Below are positions 16,440-24,525 of a stretch of 46,014 bases of DNA, in pieces. Each line of letters opens with the position of its first letter. Positions within the stretch are counted from its first letter, which is position 1. The translations under genes were made by a program, and so were the position numbers. The DNA comes from DATKLX01 sp035542155 (GTDB lineage: Bacteria > Chloroflexota > Anaerolineae > Anaerolineales > Anaerolineaceae): contig DATKLX010000038.1 of assembly GCA_035542155.1 (NCBI GenBank), positions 1 through 46,014 on the forward strand. The letters are read 5' to 3'. The notes under the pieces are model-generated. The model searched no databases and was not told the origin of the DNA. It saw nothing but the letters and a program-made list of their open reading frames with translations.

Positions 16440-17672
16440 TCACTGGGACATCAAGTATAACGGCTCCCGCAGGATATCGTCCAGTACCAGGGCGACCGCG
16501 CCCATGATGCAGGAATCGACCCCGAGCTGAGAAGGGACCACGCTGACCGTTTCGACCAGGGGAGCGAGTGCATTTTCATGGATCGATTCTTGAATGATCG
16601 GAATGAGCCAGGGGCTGGCTGGGCTGAGCACGCCGCCGACGATGACCAGCTCCGGGTCGAAAATGTTGATCAGGTTGGAAACGCCCACCCCGAGATGCTG
16701 CCCGACCTCTCGCAGCGCGGAGAGGGCAATCTGATCGCCCACGAGAGCGGCTTCGACGACCGTGTCGACCGTCAGACTGTTGAGATCGCCGGTGACCAGG
16801 TCGCGGATCATGCTGGGTCTGCCCTGTTCCAGGGTCTGGCGGATGCGCTGGATCATATAGCGTGGGCCAACATACGTTTCCCAACAACCGCGGCTGCCGC
16901 AACCACATTCGTCTCCACCCTGGTAAATCTTGGTGTGTCCAATTTCTCCACCGTAGCCATGGCTGCCTTTGAAGAGCTTTCCCCCGATCATGATGCCGCC
17001 GCCCAGGCCAATGCCGGTGCTCAGATAAATGAAATCTTCTTTGCCGTGTCCGGCGCCGTAGAAATGTTCCCCCATCGCGCCGCTGTTGGCTTCGTTTTCC
17101 ACGAACACCGGCAGACTGAAGCGCTCCGAAAGCATCGCGCGAATGGGGAGATCTCTCAGATGGAGGTTGGGCGCAAAAACCAGCTTCCCGTGGTCCGTAT
17201 CCACCAGTCCCGGGATGCCCAACCCGATGCCCAAGGGACGGAGACCCAGCTCCCGGCTGTGCGACAGGGATTCCTGGATCAGCCTTTCCACTTCTTCCAG
17301 CAGATTTTCCTGGAGATCCTTTTCGAGGTAAGGGACCCGCTTGCGCCACAAAACCTGAGCGGTGAAATTGGTCAGGACGATCGAGAGGTAATCCACGCCG
17401 ATTTCAAAGCCAACCGCACAGCCTCCATCTGGATTGAGGGTGAGCAACATTCCTGGACGGCCAATGCGGGTATCCTGCAAGGTGGTTTCCTGGATAAAGC
17501 CGCTTTCAATCAGGTCGCTGATGATGCTCGAGACGGTGCTCGGGTTCAACCCGGTACGCGCAGACAGGTCAGCGCGGGAAAGTGGGGCAAAAAGCCGTAG
17601 AACTTCCATGACGCTGACCGTGTTTAGCTTCCGAACGAGAAGTTGATTTGCGGTCGTGATCTTCTTGTTCAT
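16440..17672 (-). CDS. ROK-family transcriptional repressor (XylR-like)
   Basis: A 410-residue regulator with an N-terminal winged helix-turn-helix (33-60, LSRADLSARTGLNPSTVSSI, wing at TRIGRPG) joined to a ROK sugar-kinase-like domain. The kinase catalytic Asp of the ENDAN motif is Glu194 here (ENEAN), fitting a sensor rather than an enzyme. The structural zinc site is intact: His246 and Cys256, Cys258 and Cys263 in CGCGSRGCWE. It is the first gene of the xylose operon, transcribed from the promoter at 17719-17747, and the palindrome on the start site is its likely operator. Xylose is the expected inducer by analogy with Bacillus XylR. Confidence 0.9.
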   Translation of the reverse strand: MNKKITTANQLLVRKLNTVSVMEVLRLFAPLSRADLSARTGLNPSTVSSIISDLIESGFIQETTLQDTRIGRPGMLLTLNPDGGCAVGFEIGVDYLSIVLTNFTAQVLWRKRVPYLEKDLQENLLEEVERLIQESLSHSRELGLRPLGIGLGIPGLVDTDHGKLVFAPNLHLRDLPIRAMLSERFSLPVFVENEANSGAMGEHFYGAGHGKEDFIYLSTGIGLGGGIMIGGKLFKGSHGYGGEIGHTKIYQGGDECGCGSRGCWETYVGPRYMIQRIRQTLEQGRPSMIRDLVTGDLNSLTVDTVVEAALVGDQIALSALREVGQHLGVGVSNLINIFDPELVIVGGVLSPASPWLIPIIQESIHENALAPLVETVSVVPSQLGVDSCIMGAVALVLDDILREPLYLMSQ

Positions 17673-17690
17673 CGATGTAGAAGGGACAGT

Positions 17691-17747
17691 TAATTTATTG
17701 GGACAATAAACTAAGTCTATTATAGGGAGTCAAAATCGGTATGTCAA
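17691..17747 (-). promoter_or_regulatory. Consensus promoter and operator of the xylose operon
   Basis: On the minus strand TTGACA (17747-17742) and TATAAT (17724-17719) are separated by exactly 17 bp, a perfect sigma70-type promoter. Eight bases beyond the -10 box is TTTATTGTCCCAATAAA (17710-17694), a 7-3-7 palindrome that extends with TA ends to 17691-17713. A repressor bound there would sit on the transcription start. The first gene downstream is the ROK repressor, 22 bases after the palindrome, so autoregulation is expected. Confidence 0.8.
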
Positions 17748-17763
17748 GGATTATTTTTTTCGT

Positions 17764-19077
17764 TCAGGCGGGAATGCAGGCAGCCCGGTAATCCTCCAGG
17801 ACGCGACGAATGCGGCGGTAGATCAGGTCGTCGGGGGCGGGAGGATCACCGCTGAGGTCCACCTCGTCTGGAAAGAACTGGTTTGCCAGGCCAGGCGGGA
17901 TGGCGGCCTGGCTCAAGTTGGCGAGGAGGCGCTCCTGGGCGGCCTGGACGGCGGGCCGCGGCCAGTAGTACCGGATGCGGTCACTCAGGCTGAAGCGGCG
18001 CATCAGGCGCTGTTCCGCGGGGGCGCCGGGATAGTAGCGCTGCCAGTGTTCCGGATGGGTAAGCATTTCCGCTTCGATTGTATCCTGAAGGTGGGAGCGT
18101 TGATCCGCCGTTGAGCCGGTAAACAGCTCGATCTCGATGTTTTCCAGGGCGAACATGGCCTCACGAAAAGCGAAGGTCAACGCCGGGCCTACCTTCAGAA
18201 TCGCGAAGTGGTCGCGGACGAGCTCGCGCAGCGCTCTGGGTGACTGGTAATCCGTCGAATGGGCCTCATAGATTATCCCAGGGACGCGCTCGATAAACCA
18301 GGCAAGATCTGCCGCTCTTGCGTGCTGATAAGGATGGATGGTCCGGTCGCCAAATTCCACGCCGGGCTGGACGACCAGGCCGATGACGCGCTCCCAGGCC
18401 GCGTCGAGGCCAACCTTGTGGAAAGCGGCCCGGGTCAATTCGAGCGTCTGCCGGGCGCTGCTCACGCTGGTTGCCTGGACCCTGGCGGCGACGCCCACTT
18501 CTCCACCGGGCGGAGGGACTTCGGTCCCGATGATATAGCGGGGAGCGGGGGAGCGACCGCCGAGTTTCTGCCAGGTGGATTCGGAGGCCTGGCAGAGCGC
18601 CGCAGCCCGCCCGGCGGATACCTCCCCCGCCGGGCTATCCGGTGGGTCGCCGCCCAGGCTCATGCTGGCGTCCAGGTGGATCTTCAGATACCCGGCGCGC
18701 ACGCAATCCGCGACCAGTTTCCTGGCTTTGACCATGGCGGCTTCGGCGGGTTCTTTTTGCCAGGGGTTCGGTCCCAGGTGGTCGCCGCCCAGGATCAGCC
18801 GGTTTGAAGGCAGGCCTGCCCGCTCCGCCATCTCGACCACCGTGCGGGAAAACTGGGTGGGGACCTGTCCCGTGTATCCCCCAAACTGGTTGACCTGGTT
18901 GGAGGTGGACTCGATCAGCAGGGGGATCGCGTGCTCCAGGGCATGCCGGACTGCTGCGCGGAGAACGGTTGGGTTCGCCGAGCAGATCGAACAGATCCCT
19001 GATGCAGCGCCCTGTTTCTGGGCGGAGACCATTTCATCCAGGAAATATGCACCGGCCAGGGGGGCTCTCTCTTTCAT
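17764..19077 (-). CDS. GatZ/KbaZ-family protein (tagatose-bisphosphate aldolase non-catalytic subunit or ketose 4-epimerase-like)
   Basis: A 437-residue protein of the class II D-tagatose-bisphosphate aldolase accessory family. Recognisable blocks are GICSICSANPTVLRAA (27-42), IESTSNQVNQFGGYTG, GGDHLGPNPWQ and IHLDASMS near the N-terminal half, and VVQPGVEFGD and YEAHSTDYQSP later. In E. coli GatZ/KbaZ stabilises GatY/KbaY; some thermophile relatives have been reported as tagatose or tagaturonate 4-epimerases. No GatY partner is adjacent: the neighbouring + strand operon has a class I aldolase, and the nearest GatY-type gene is at 31838-32722. GAGGTAAG precedes the ATG. It diverges from the DeoR gene and probably shares its control region. 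Confidence 0.85.
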   Translation of the reverse strand: MKERAPLAGAYFLDEMVSAQKQGAASGICSICSANPTVLRAAVRHALEHAIPLLIESTSNQVNQFGGYTGQVPTQFSRTVVEMAERAGLPSNRLILGGDHLGPNPWQKEPAEAAMVKARKLVADCVRAGYLKIHLDASMSLGGDPPDSPAGEVSAGRAAALCQASESTWQKLGGRSPAPRYIIGTEVPPPGGEVGVAARVQATSVSSARQTLELTRAAFHKVGLDAAWERVIGLVVQPGVEFGDRTIHPYQHARAADLAWFIERVPGIIYEAHSTDYQSPRALRELVRDHFAILKVGPALTFAFREAMFALENIEIELFTGSTADQRSHLQDTIEAEMLTHPEHWQRYYPGAPAEQRLMRRFSLSDRIRYYWPRPAVQAAQERLLANLSQAAIPPGLANQFFPDEVDLSGDPPAPDDLIYRRIRRVLEDYRAACIPA

Positions 19078-19176
19078 GAACTTACCTCAAGGCCCGGTAA
19101 TAACGGTCTAAGAATATCGTTTGGACACGGATTTTGTGGATGATGATGCAGCCCTTTCCCAAAGAATTGCTCTTGA

Positions 19177-19237
19177 TTGACTTTCGATCACAAACATTAT
19201 ATACTCTTATCAGAAAGTTTGAAATAATCGATCGAAA
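19177..19237 (+). promoter_or_regulatory. DeoR-gene promoter and divergent control region
   Basis: TTGACT (19177-19182) and TATACT (19200-19205) with 17-bp spacing form a + strand promoter. TATAAT on the minus strand (19201-19196) overlaps it and may drive the GatZ-like gene, though its -35 region is poor. An inverted repeat, TTTCGATC (19182-19189) and GATCGAAA (19230-19237), flanks the start region and could be the DeoR-protein operator, which would control both directions. Confidence 0.5.
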
Positions 19238-19268
19238 AAAGCATAGAAATTGATCATTTGGTCAAACT

Positions 19269-20042
19269 GTGAACAGTATTGCCAGGCGCTCTGAACGTCA
19301 GGATGAAATCGTCCGGGTCTTGCGCGAAAGTGGATCTTCCTCGGTCGAGGATCTGGCCAACAGCCTGGGGACCAGCCAGGTGACGCTGCGCCGGGATCTG
19401 CGCGTTCTGGCGGAGGCAGGCCTGCTCGAGCGGCGGGTCGGCCGGGTGGCGCTGGTTTCCAACGGCGCCAATGAACTGCCCTTCTTCCTGCGCACCAAAG
19501 AAAACCGCGAGGAAAAACAACGCATCGCGCAGGCTGCCCTCGGCCTGATCAAAAATGGAGAGACGATCATGATCTCCGGCGGGACGACTACCCTGGAGCT
19601 GGCGCGGCTGCTGCCGGGGCAGCGCCGCCTGACCGTGATCACCAACGCGCTGCAGGTGGCGGACCTGCTGGCGGATAAAGCGGGGATCGACCTGGTCGTC
19701 CTGGGCGGCATCCTCCGCCCGTGGGAGCGCACCCTGCACGGGCACGTCACGGAAGTGGCGGTGCGCGAGCTGCGGGCGGAAAAATTCTTTTACGGTATCC
19801 ATGCCATCAATATTCAGCACGGGCTGACCCACAACCATCTTCAGGAAGTCAGCACCGACCGGTCATTGATCCAGGCCAGCGTGCAGACCATCGTCCTGGT
19901 CGACCACACCAAGTTTGGCAAAGTGGCGTCGGCGATCGTCGTGCCGGTCGACCAGGTCCACATCGTGATCAGCGGGCGCCAGCTAGCGCCCGAATTCGCC
20001 GAGGGGTTAGCCGCGCAAAACGTGCGGGTCATCCTGGCCTGA
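19269..20042 (+). CDS. DeoR-family transcriptional regulator
   Basis: A 257-residue sugar-phosphate-responsive repressor. The DeoR winged helix-turn-helix covers residues 6-60 (RQDEIVRVLRESG, TSQVTLRRDLRVLAEAG) and the DeoRC sensor domain about 75-235, with ISGGTTTLELARLL as the sugar-phosphate loop. Translation appears to start at GTG with only a weak ribosome site, which suggests low expression. It heads the + strand operon of transport and sugar-phosphate genes and is divergent from the GatZ-like gene. DeoR-family proteins usually respond to a phosphorylated intermediate such as a ketose phosphate, consistent with the kinases and aldolase downstream. Confidence 0.9.
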   Translation: MNSIARRSERQDEIVRVLRESGSSSVEDLANSLGTSQVTLRRDLRVLAEAGLLERRVGRVALVSNGANELPFFLRTKENREEKQRIAQAALGLIKNGETIMISGGTTTLELARLLPGQRRLTVITNALQVADLLADKAGIDLVVLGGILRPWERTLHGHVTEVAVRELRAEKFFYGIHAINIQHGLTHNHLQEVSTDRSLIQASVQTIVLVDHTKFGKVASAIVVPVDQVHIVISGRQLAPEFAEGLAAQNVRVILA

Positions 20043-20209
20043 GTTCAATCTACCCGTATCCTGATCAAATTCCATCACAACTGCATCCACTGGTGACGGG
20101 GAATTCTATTCTGGAGGATAAAAAGGAGGTGAAGTCGCTCGAGGAATCCTGCGCTTGAAGAGTACACACGCCGATATTCATTTCAACTATTTCGGAAAGG
20201 ATCGTACAG

Positions 20210-21595
20210 ATGAGAGCCTGTTTCTTGCGAATGTTCACCGTTTTGGCGATCGCCAGCCTGTTCTTGACCGCCTGCGCCACCCCGGCAGCGACCACCGCCC
20301 CCGCTGTGACGCAGCCTCCTGCCGCGGGAGCCACCCAGCCGGCCGCATCAGGTGGGCAGCCGGTCGAGCTCACTTTCTGGTACTGGGCTGAATCGGACGC
20401 GCCTGGGGCCGATAAGTGGATGGCCGAAACTGTTCAAGCTTATCAGAAGGTGAAACCAAACGTCAAAGTTACTGTGGTCGCGCAGTCTACCGACACCTTA
20501 ATCAGCGCCTTCCAATCGGCGGTGACCGCCGGCAGCGGCCCTGACATCGCCTCGCAGTGGGCGACCGGTCCCGTGCTGGGGTTCGTCTGGCAAAACGCGC
20601 TCGTCCCGGTCAGCGATTATGTGCCCAAGAGCGAGATGGACAACTGGTTGAACCTGAATGAAAACACCTACAACGGCAAAGTATGGGGCGTGCCGATGTA
20701 CCTGATCGGGATCGGGGTGATGTACAACAAGGACCTGTTCCAGAAAGCTGGCGTAACGCCGCCCTCTGGCGACCGCTGGACCTGGGATGAGTTCATGGCT
20801 GCCTGCGAAAAGATCAAGATCGCCGGGATCACCCCCTTTGCCGTGGGCGATAAGGACGGCTATCACGGGGCCTGGTTCTTCGCCAACGTCGGCATCCAGG
20901 GGCTGGACTCTACCGAGGATCTGCGCCAGGCGGTAATCGGCAAGGCGTCCTTCAAGGACGAGAAATACACCGGCTGGTACAAGAACCTGGACGAGATGGT
21001 CAAGAAGGGATACTTCAACTCGGACGTCATGTCGCTGACCCTGGACCAGGGGGAGCGCGTCTTCTGGGATGGCAAGGCGGCCATGGCCTGGGGAACGGAC
21101 GGGATGATCAAGCAGGCCATCACTACCCTGGGCGAAGACAAGGTCGGCTTGATGCGGCCGCCCAAGCTGGGGAGCGGCAAGCTGGCAGATGCTGGCAACG
21201 CCACCCAGTCGATCTCGTTCCTGATCACCAAGTGGAGCAAGCATCCGCAGGAAGCGGCCGATTTCCTGGCCTTCCTGCACACCCCTGACCGGCTGTCGGC
21301 CTGGTATAAATTCACCGGCGTGGTCGCCGCGGATAAGCGCTTCGACACCAGCGCGGTCACCAGTCCAAATCTGAAGAAAATGCTGCAGTGGGAAACCACC
21401 GGCCCACAGGTCTGGCTGGAGAACTACCTGCCCGGGCAGGTCGACAGCGACGCAGATCTCCCGGCGGGCCAGATGATCTTCTCGCAGAGCGGCTCGCCCA
21501 CAGATGCGGCTGACCTTTGGAACCGCACCGCCGAATCATGGCGGACCCAGCATCCCGACGAGCTGAAAAACTGGGAAGGCTGGCAGCAGAAGTAA
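20210..21595 (+). CDS. CUT1 sugar ABC transporter substrate-binding lipoprotein (family 1)
   Basis: A 461-residue extracellular solute-binding protein of the MalE/UgpB class. The lipoprotein signal ends in LTAC with Cys22, followed by an Ala/Pro/Thr linker to about residue 50 and then the mature domain starting VELTFWYWAE. Typical blocks are YNGKVWGVPMYL, MYNKDLFQKAGV and WTWDEFMAACEKI. The ATG is preceded by GGAAAGGA. CUT1 systems carry oligosaccharides, glycosides or polyol phosphates as well as amino sugars; the cargo cannot be read from the sequence. A 12-bp hairpin follows the stop, before the permease genes. Confidence 0.93.
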   Translation: MRACFLRMFTVLAIASLFLTACATPAATTAPAVTQPPAAGATQPAASGGQPVELTFWYWAESDAPGADKWMAETVQAYQKVKPNVKVTVVAQSTDTLISAFQSAVTAGSGPDIASQWATGPVLGFVWQNALVPVSDYVPKSEMDNWLNLNENTYNGKVWGVPMYLIGIGVMYNKDLFQKAGVTPPSGDRWTWDEFMAACEKIKIAGITPFAVGDKDGYHGAWFFANVGIQGLDSTEDLRQAVIGKASFKDEKYTGWYKNLDEMVKKGYFNSDVMSLTLDQGERVFWDGKAAMAWGTDGMIKQAITTLGEDKVGLMRPPKLGSGKLADAGNATQSISFLITKWSKHPQEAADFLAFLHTPDRLSAWYKFTGVVAADKRFDTSAVTSPNLKKMLQWETTGPQVWLENYLPGQVDSDADLPAGQMIFSQSGSPTDAADLWNRTAESWRTQHPDELKNWEGWQQK

Positions 21596-21608
21596 TCGAT
21601 TCCACGCT

Positions 21609-21636
21609 GTGTGGTGCAGGGAAACCTGCACCACAC
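21609..21636 (+). terminator. Intercistronic GNRA-loop hairpin between binding-protein and permease genes
   Basis: GTGTGGTGCAGG (21609-21620) and CCTGCACCACAC (21625-21636) pair perfectly over 12 bp around a GAAA tetraloop. No T-run follows, so it is more likely a stabiliser of the binding-protein message or a partial attenuator than a full terminator. The permease ATG lies 12 bases further. Confidence 0.7.
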
Positions 21637-21647
21637 ATTGGAAAGTC

Positions 21648-22520
21648 ATGGCAAATTTGACCCGCCGCCTGGAACCTTATCTGTATCTGACCCCGGCCAG
21701 CCTGTTTTTGCTGCTGGTCTTCGTCTATCCCATCGTCCAGATCGTCCGTACCAGCCTGCTGGTGACAAACGCAGAGGGGGGTAAGACGCTCGGCCTGGGC
21801 AATTACAGCCTGGTGGCCAAAGACCCGGTATTCTGGCAGGCAGCCGCCAATAACGGCAAGCTGCTCTTTGCCGTGCCGATCATGACCCTGCTGGCGCTGT
21901 TCATCGCACTGCTGCTCTTCGAGCGGGTGCGGGGCTGGAAGATTTACCGCTCGGTGTTGTTCTTGCCGTATATTATCGCCGTCCCGGTTGTGGCGACCAC
22001 ATTTGTATACCTGCTTGGCCTGAATGGGATCCTGAACACACTGCTACGCCTGGCAGGGCTGGGGTTCCTGGCCAAAGATTGGCTGGGCAGCGCAGTGTGG
22101 GTGATCCCCTCGATCGGAGCGGTGATCGTTTATCGCGAGTTTGGATTCGGGCTGGTGCTCTTCCTGGCCCGCTTGATGTCACTCGATAAAGAGATTTTGG
22201 AGGCCGCCGAGATCGATGGCGCCAACTGGTGGCAAACCCACTGGTTTGTCACCCTCCCGCAGATGTCGGCGGTGATCGAGTTTTTTATCGTGGTCGAGCT
22301 GATCACGATGCTCTCCTGGGTGTTTGCCTACGTCTACACCATGACCGGCGGCGGACCGGGGTTCGCCTCGACGATCATGGAGTTCTACATCTGGAAACAC
22401 GCCTTCGCCTTCCGCTCGCCGGGGATCGCTTCCGCCCTGGCAGTGATCCTCCTGGCTTCGACAACCCTGCTGATCGTTTTGCAGTTACGCCTGCGGCGCC
22501 AGCCCTTGGAGCAGGTATGA
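21648..22520 (+). CDS. CUT1 sugar ABC transporter permease (MalF/UgpA-like)
   Basis: A 290-residue inner-membrane permease with six predicted membrane segments. The cytoplasmic EAA loop that docks to the ATPase is at 185-206 (EAAEIDGANWWQTHWFVTLP). The frame is open 39 bases further upstream through the hairpin, but the ATG at 21648 with GGAAAG in front gives the usual MalF-type N-terminus. It pairs with the next permease, whose ATG overlaps its stop codon. No cognate ATPase gene is present in this cluster, so an MsmX-like shared ATPase encoded elsewhere is likely. Confidence 0.93.
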   Translation: MANLTRRLEPYLYLTPASLFLLLVFVYPIVQIVRTSLLVTNAEGGKTLGLGNYSLVAKDPVFWQAAANNGKLLFAVPIMTLLALFIALLLFERVRGWKIYRSVLFLPYIIAVPVVATTFVYLLGLNGILNTLLRLAGLGFLAKDWLGSAVWVIPSIGAVIVYREFGFGLVLFLARLMSLDKEILEAAEIDGANWWQTHWFVTLPQMSAVIEFFIVVELITMLSWVFAYVYTMTGGGPGFASTIMEFYIWKHAFAFRSPGIASALAVILLASTTLLIVLQLRLRRQPLEQV

Positions 22521-23407
22521 GCGATACCACGCGTCCCACCCCTCTACGCCTCCCCGGCCGTCCCGTGGAGCTGTCTACCCGGCGCGGGGGTGGCTGGCCT
22601 TTGCTGCTCCTTAAGCAGGTGATCCTGCTGCTTTTCTCCCTGCTGGCCATCTACCCAATCTATTACATGGTCATCACCGCATTCAAGACCCAGGAAAACT
22701 GGCTGCACAATCAGTTCGGCCTGCCGATCCCCTTTACCATGCAGAATATCAACCAGGCCCTGGACCAGGGCCGGCTGCTGGTCTGGCTGCGAAACAGCGT
22801 GGTGGTGACGGTCAGCGCCATCTTCCTCTCCACGCTGGTTTCGACCCTGGCAGCCTATGCCATCGCCCGGATGCGCTTTCCCGGGCGCGGCGCATACCTG
22901 AACGCGATGATCATCCTGATGGTGATCCCGCCGGCGGTCATCATCCTGCCGCTCTTCGTGCTGATGGTGCAGATCGACCTGGTCAATACCCAGCCTGGCT
23001 TGATTTTGATCTATATCGGGATGCTTATCCCGTTTTCGGTGTACCTGCTGGTTAGCTTTTTCCGCGGGCTGCCGGTCGAGCTGTTCGACGCGGCGGCGAT
23101 CGACGGTTGCTCCAATTTTGGCATTCTCTGGCGGATCGTCGTTCCGCTTTCCAGCCCGGCGTTCGTCACCCTGATCGTCGTCAACGCCCTGTGGGTGTGG
23201 AACGAGCTTTTGATCGCGCTGGTCTTCCTGCAGAGCGAGGAACTGAAAACGCTGATGCCCGGCCTGACTCTGTTCCGCGGCCATTTCCAGGTGAATGAAC
23301 CCCTGATCATGGCCGGCACTCTCATCGCAACGCTGCCGATGATCATCCTCTATCTCTTTGGCCAGCGCTTCTTTATCGAAGGCCTGGTGGCCGGTGCGGT
23401 GAAATAG
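22517..23407 (+). CDS. CUT1 sugar ABC transporter permease (MalG/UgpE-like)
   Basis: A 296-residue permease, partner of the preceding one, with six membrane segments and the EAA-type loop at about 188-210 (LFDAAAIDGCSNFGILWRIV, then VPLSSPA). Starts at the ATGA overlap with the upstream stop, indicating translational coupling. The open frame extends upstream inside the first permease gene, but the MSDTTRP start is the only one that gives a sensible N-terminus. The N-terminal 25 residues are Arg/Pro-rich and cytoplasmic. Confidence 0.93.
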   Translation: MSDTTRPTPLRLPGRPVELSTRRGGGWPLLLLKQVILLLFSLLAIYPIYYMVITAFKTQENWLHNQFGLPIPFTMQNINQALDQGRLLVWLRNSVVVTVSAIFLSTLVSTLAAYAIARMRFPGRGAYLNAMIILMVIPPAVIILPLFVLMVQIDLVNTQPGLILIYIGMLIPFSVYLLVSFFRGLPVELFDAAAIDGCSNFGILWRIVVPLSSPAFVTLIVVNALWVWNELLIALVFLQSEELKTLMPGLTLFRGHFQVNEPLIMAGTLIATLPMIILYLFGQRFFIEGLVAGAVK

Positions 23408-23454
23408 AAGGTTATCAACGCCATCCTTGATCACGCTCCGAAAGGACACTTTTT

Positions 23455-24516
23455 ATGACTGAAGAATTGATCCCGATGGAAATTCAGGCTATCCCGGTAG
23501 CTATCCAGGCGACCGTGCGCGAGACCCGCGCTGCCGCGCGCGAGGCGGCGGCAGCGATGCGCGCGCGCAGCCCGCGGCGGATTTATTTTATCGGCAACGG
23601 CACCTCGCTGTACTCCAGCATGGCGGCTGCCTATACGGCGCGCCTGCTGGCCGGACCGGCCGGCCCGCTGGTGCTGGCCTGGCAGGCGGGAGATTTCAAC
23701 TATTACACCCCGCAGGTCAACGAGGAGGATATCGTCGTCGGCGTGTCCGCCTCAGGCGAGTTCCGCGACGTGCTGACGGTGTTCGAGCGGCTGGAGGGCA
23801 AATGCCTGCGGGTGGGGATCACCCACGTCCCGGGATCCTCCATCGTCAGGGTCTGCGACCAACTGTTGATCAGCTACGGCGGGCCAAGCCGCGTGCCGGT
23901 GATGACCAAAACCTACGCCAGCACCCTGACCGCCGAGCATCTGCTCCTCCTCGAATTCTTCCAGGCGGGGCAGTCGTATTTCGACAGCCTGCTCCAGACG
24001 GCCGACCTGGTGGAGGTGGCCCTGATCCAGGCGGACCAGAAAGTGCCGGCGTGGGTTGAGATGCTGAAGACCTTCGGGCACGCCTTCTATTTTGGCGCCG
24101 GGCCGGCCCAACCGGCTGCGCTGGAAGGCGCCCTCAAGATGAAAGAGATGGCCCTGCTTCACGCCGAAGGCAATGAGACCTGGGAGACCGCCTCCGGCGC
24201 GGCGACGCTGATCGGCGCGGACGCATTCTGCGTGGCAATGGACGCGGGCGGCGCCGGGCAGGCGGCCACGCGCAGCCTGGGCGAGGGGGTTCGGAAGTGG
24301 GGGGCGACCCTGCTGACCATCGGCCCGGAACAGATTGCCGATGGTGAGCACCTGCCGGTCGGGCTGCCGGGCTGCGAAAGCTTCGCCTCGCTCGTCCTCG
24401 TTCCACCGGCGGCGCTGCTGGCTTACCGCCTGGCCCGCGCACGGGGAGTGAACCCCAACCAGCCCGGTTGGCGCGACCGCTATTACTCGCAGGGGATGAC
24501 CCACATCCTGGGCTGA
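23455..24516 (+). CDS. SIS-domain sugar-phosphate isomerase/deaminase (GlmS/AgaS-like)
   Basis: A 353-residue protein with two SIS domains (about 30-165 and 195-335), the arrangement of the GlmS isomerase half, AgaS and FrlB. Domain 1 has FIGNGTSLYSS and the phosphosugar loop VGVSASGEFRD (96-105). Domain 2 has FGAGPAQPAALEGALKMKE (213-231) and HAEGNETWETASG. There is no glutaminase domain, so it is not glucosamine-6-phosphate synthase. It likely isomerises or deaminates a phosphorylated hexose or amino sugar to a ketose phosphate for the PfkB kinase downstream. A deglycase (fructoselysine-type) is an alternative. AAAGGA precedes the ATG. Confidence 0.85.
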   Translation: MTEELIPMEIQAIPVAIQATVRETRAAAREAAAAMRARSPRRIYFIGNGTSLYSSMAAAYTARLLAGPAGPLVLAWQAGDFNYYTPQVNEEDIVVGVSASGEFRDVLTVFERLEGKCLRVGITHVPGSSIVRVCDQLLISYGGPSRVPVMTKTYASTLTAEHLLLLEFFQAGQSYFDSLLQTADLVEVALIQADQKVPAWVEMLKTFGHAFYFGAGPAQPAALEGALKMKEMALLHAEGNETWETASGAATLIGADAFCVAMDAGGAGQAATRSLGEGVRKWGATLLTIGPEQIADGEHLPVGLPGCESFASLVLVPPAALLAYRLARARGVNPNQPGWRDRYYSQGMTHILG

Positions 24517-24525
24517 AGCAAGCGC

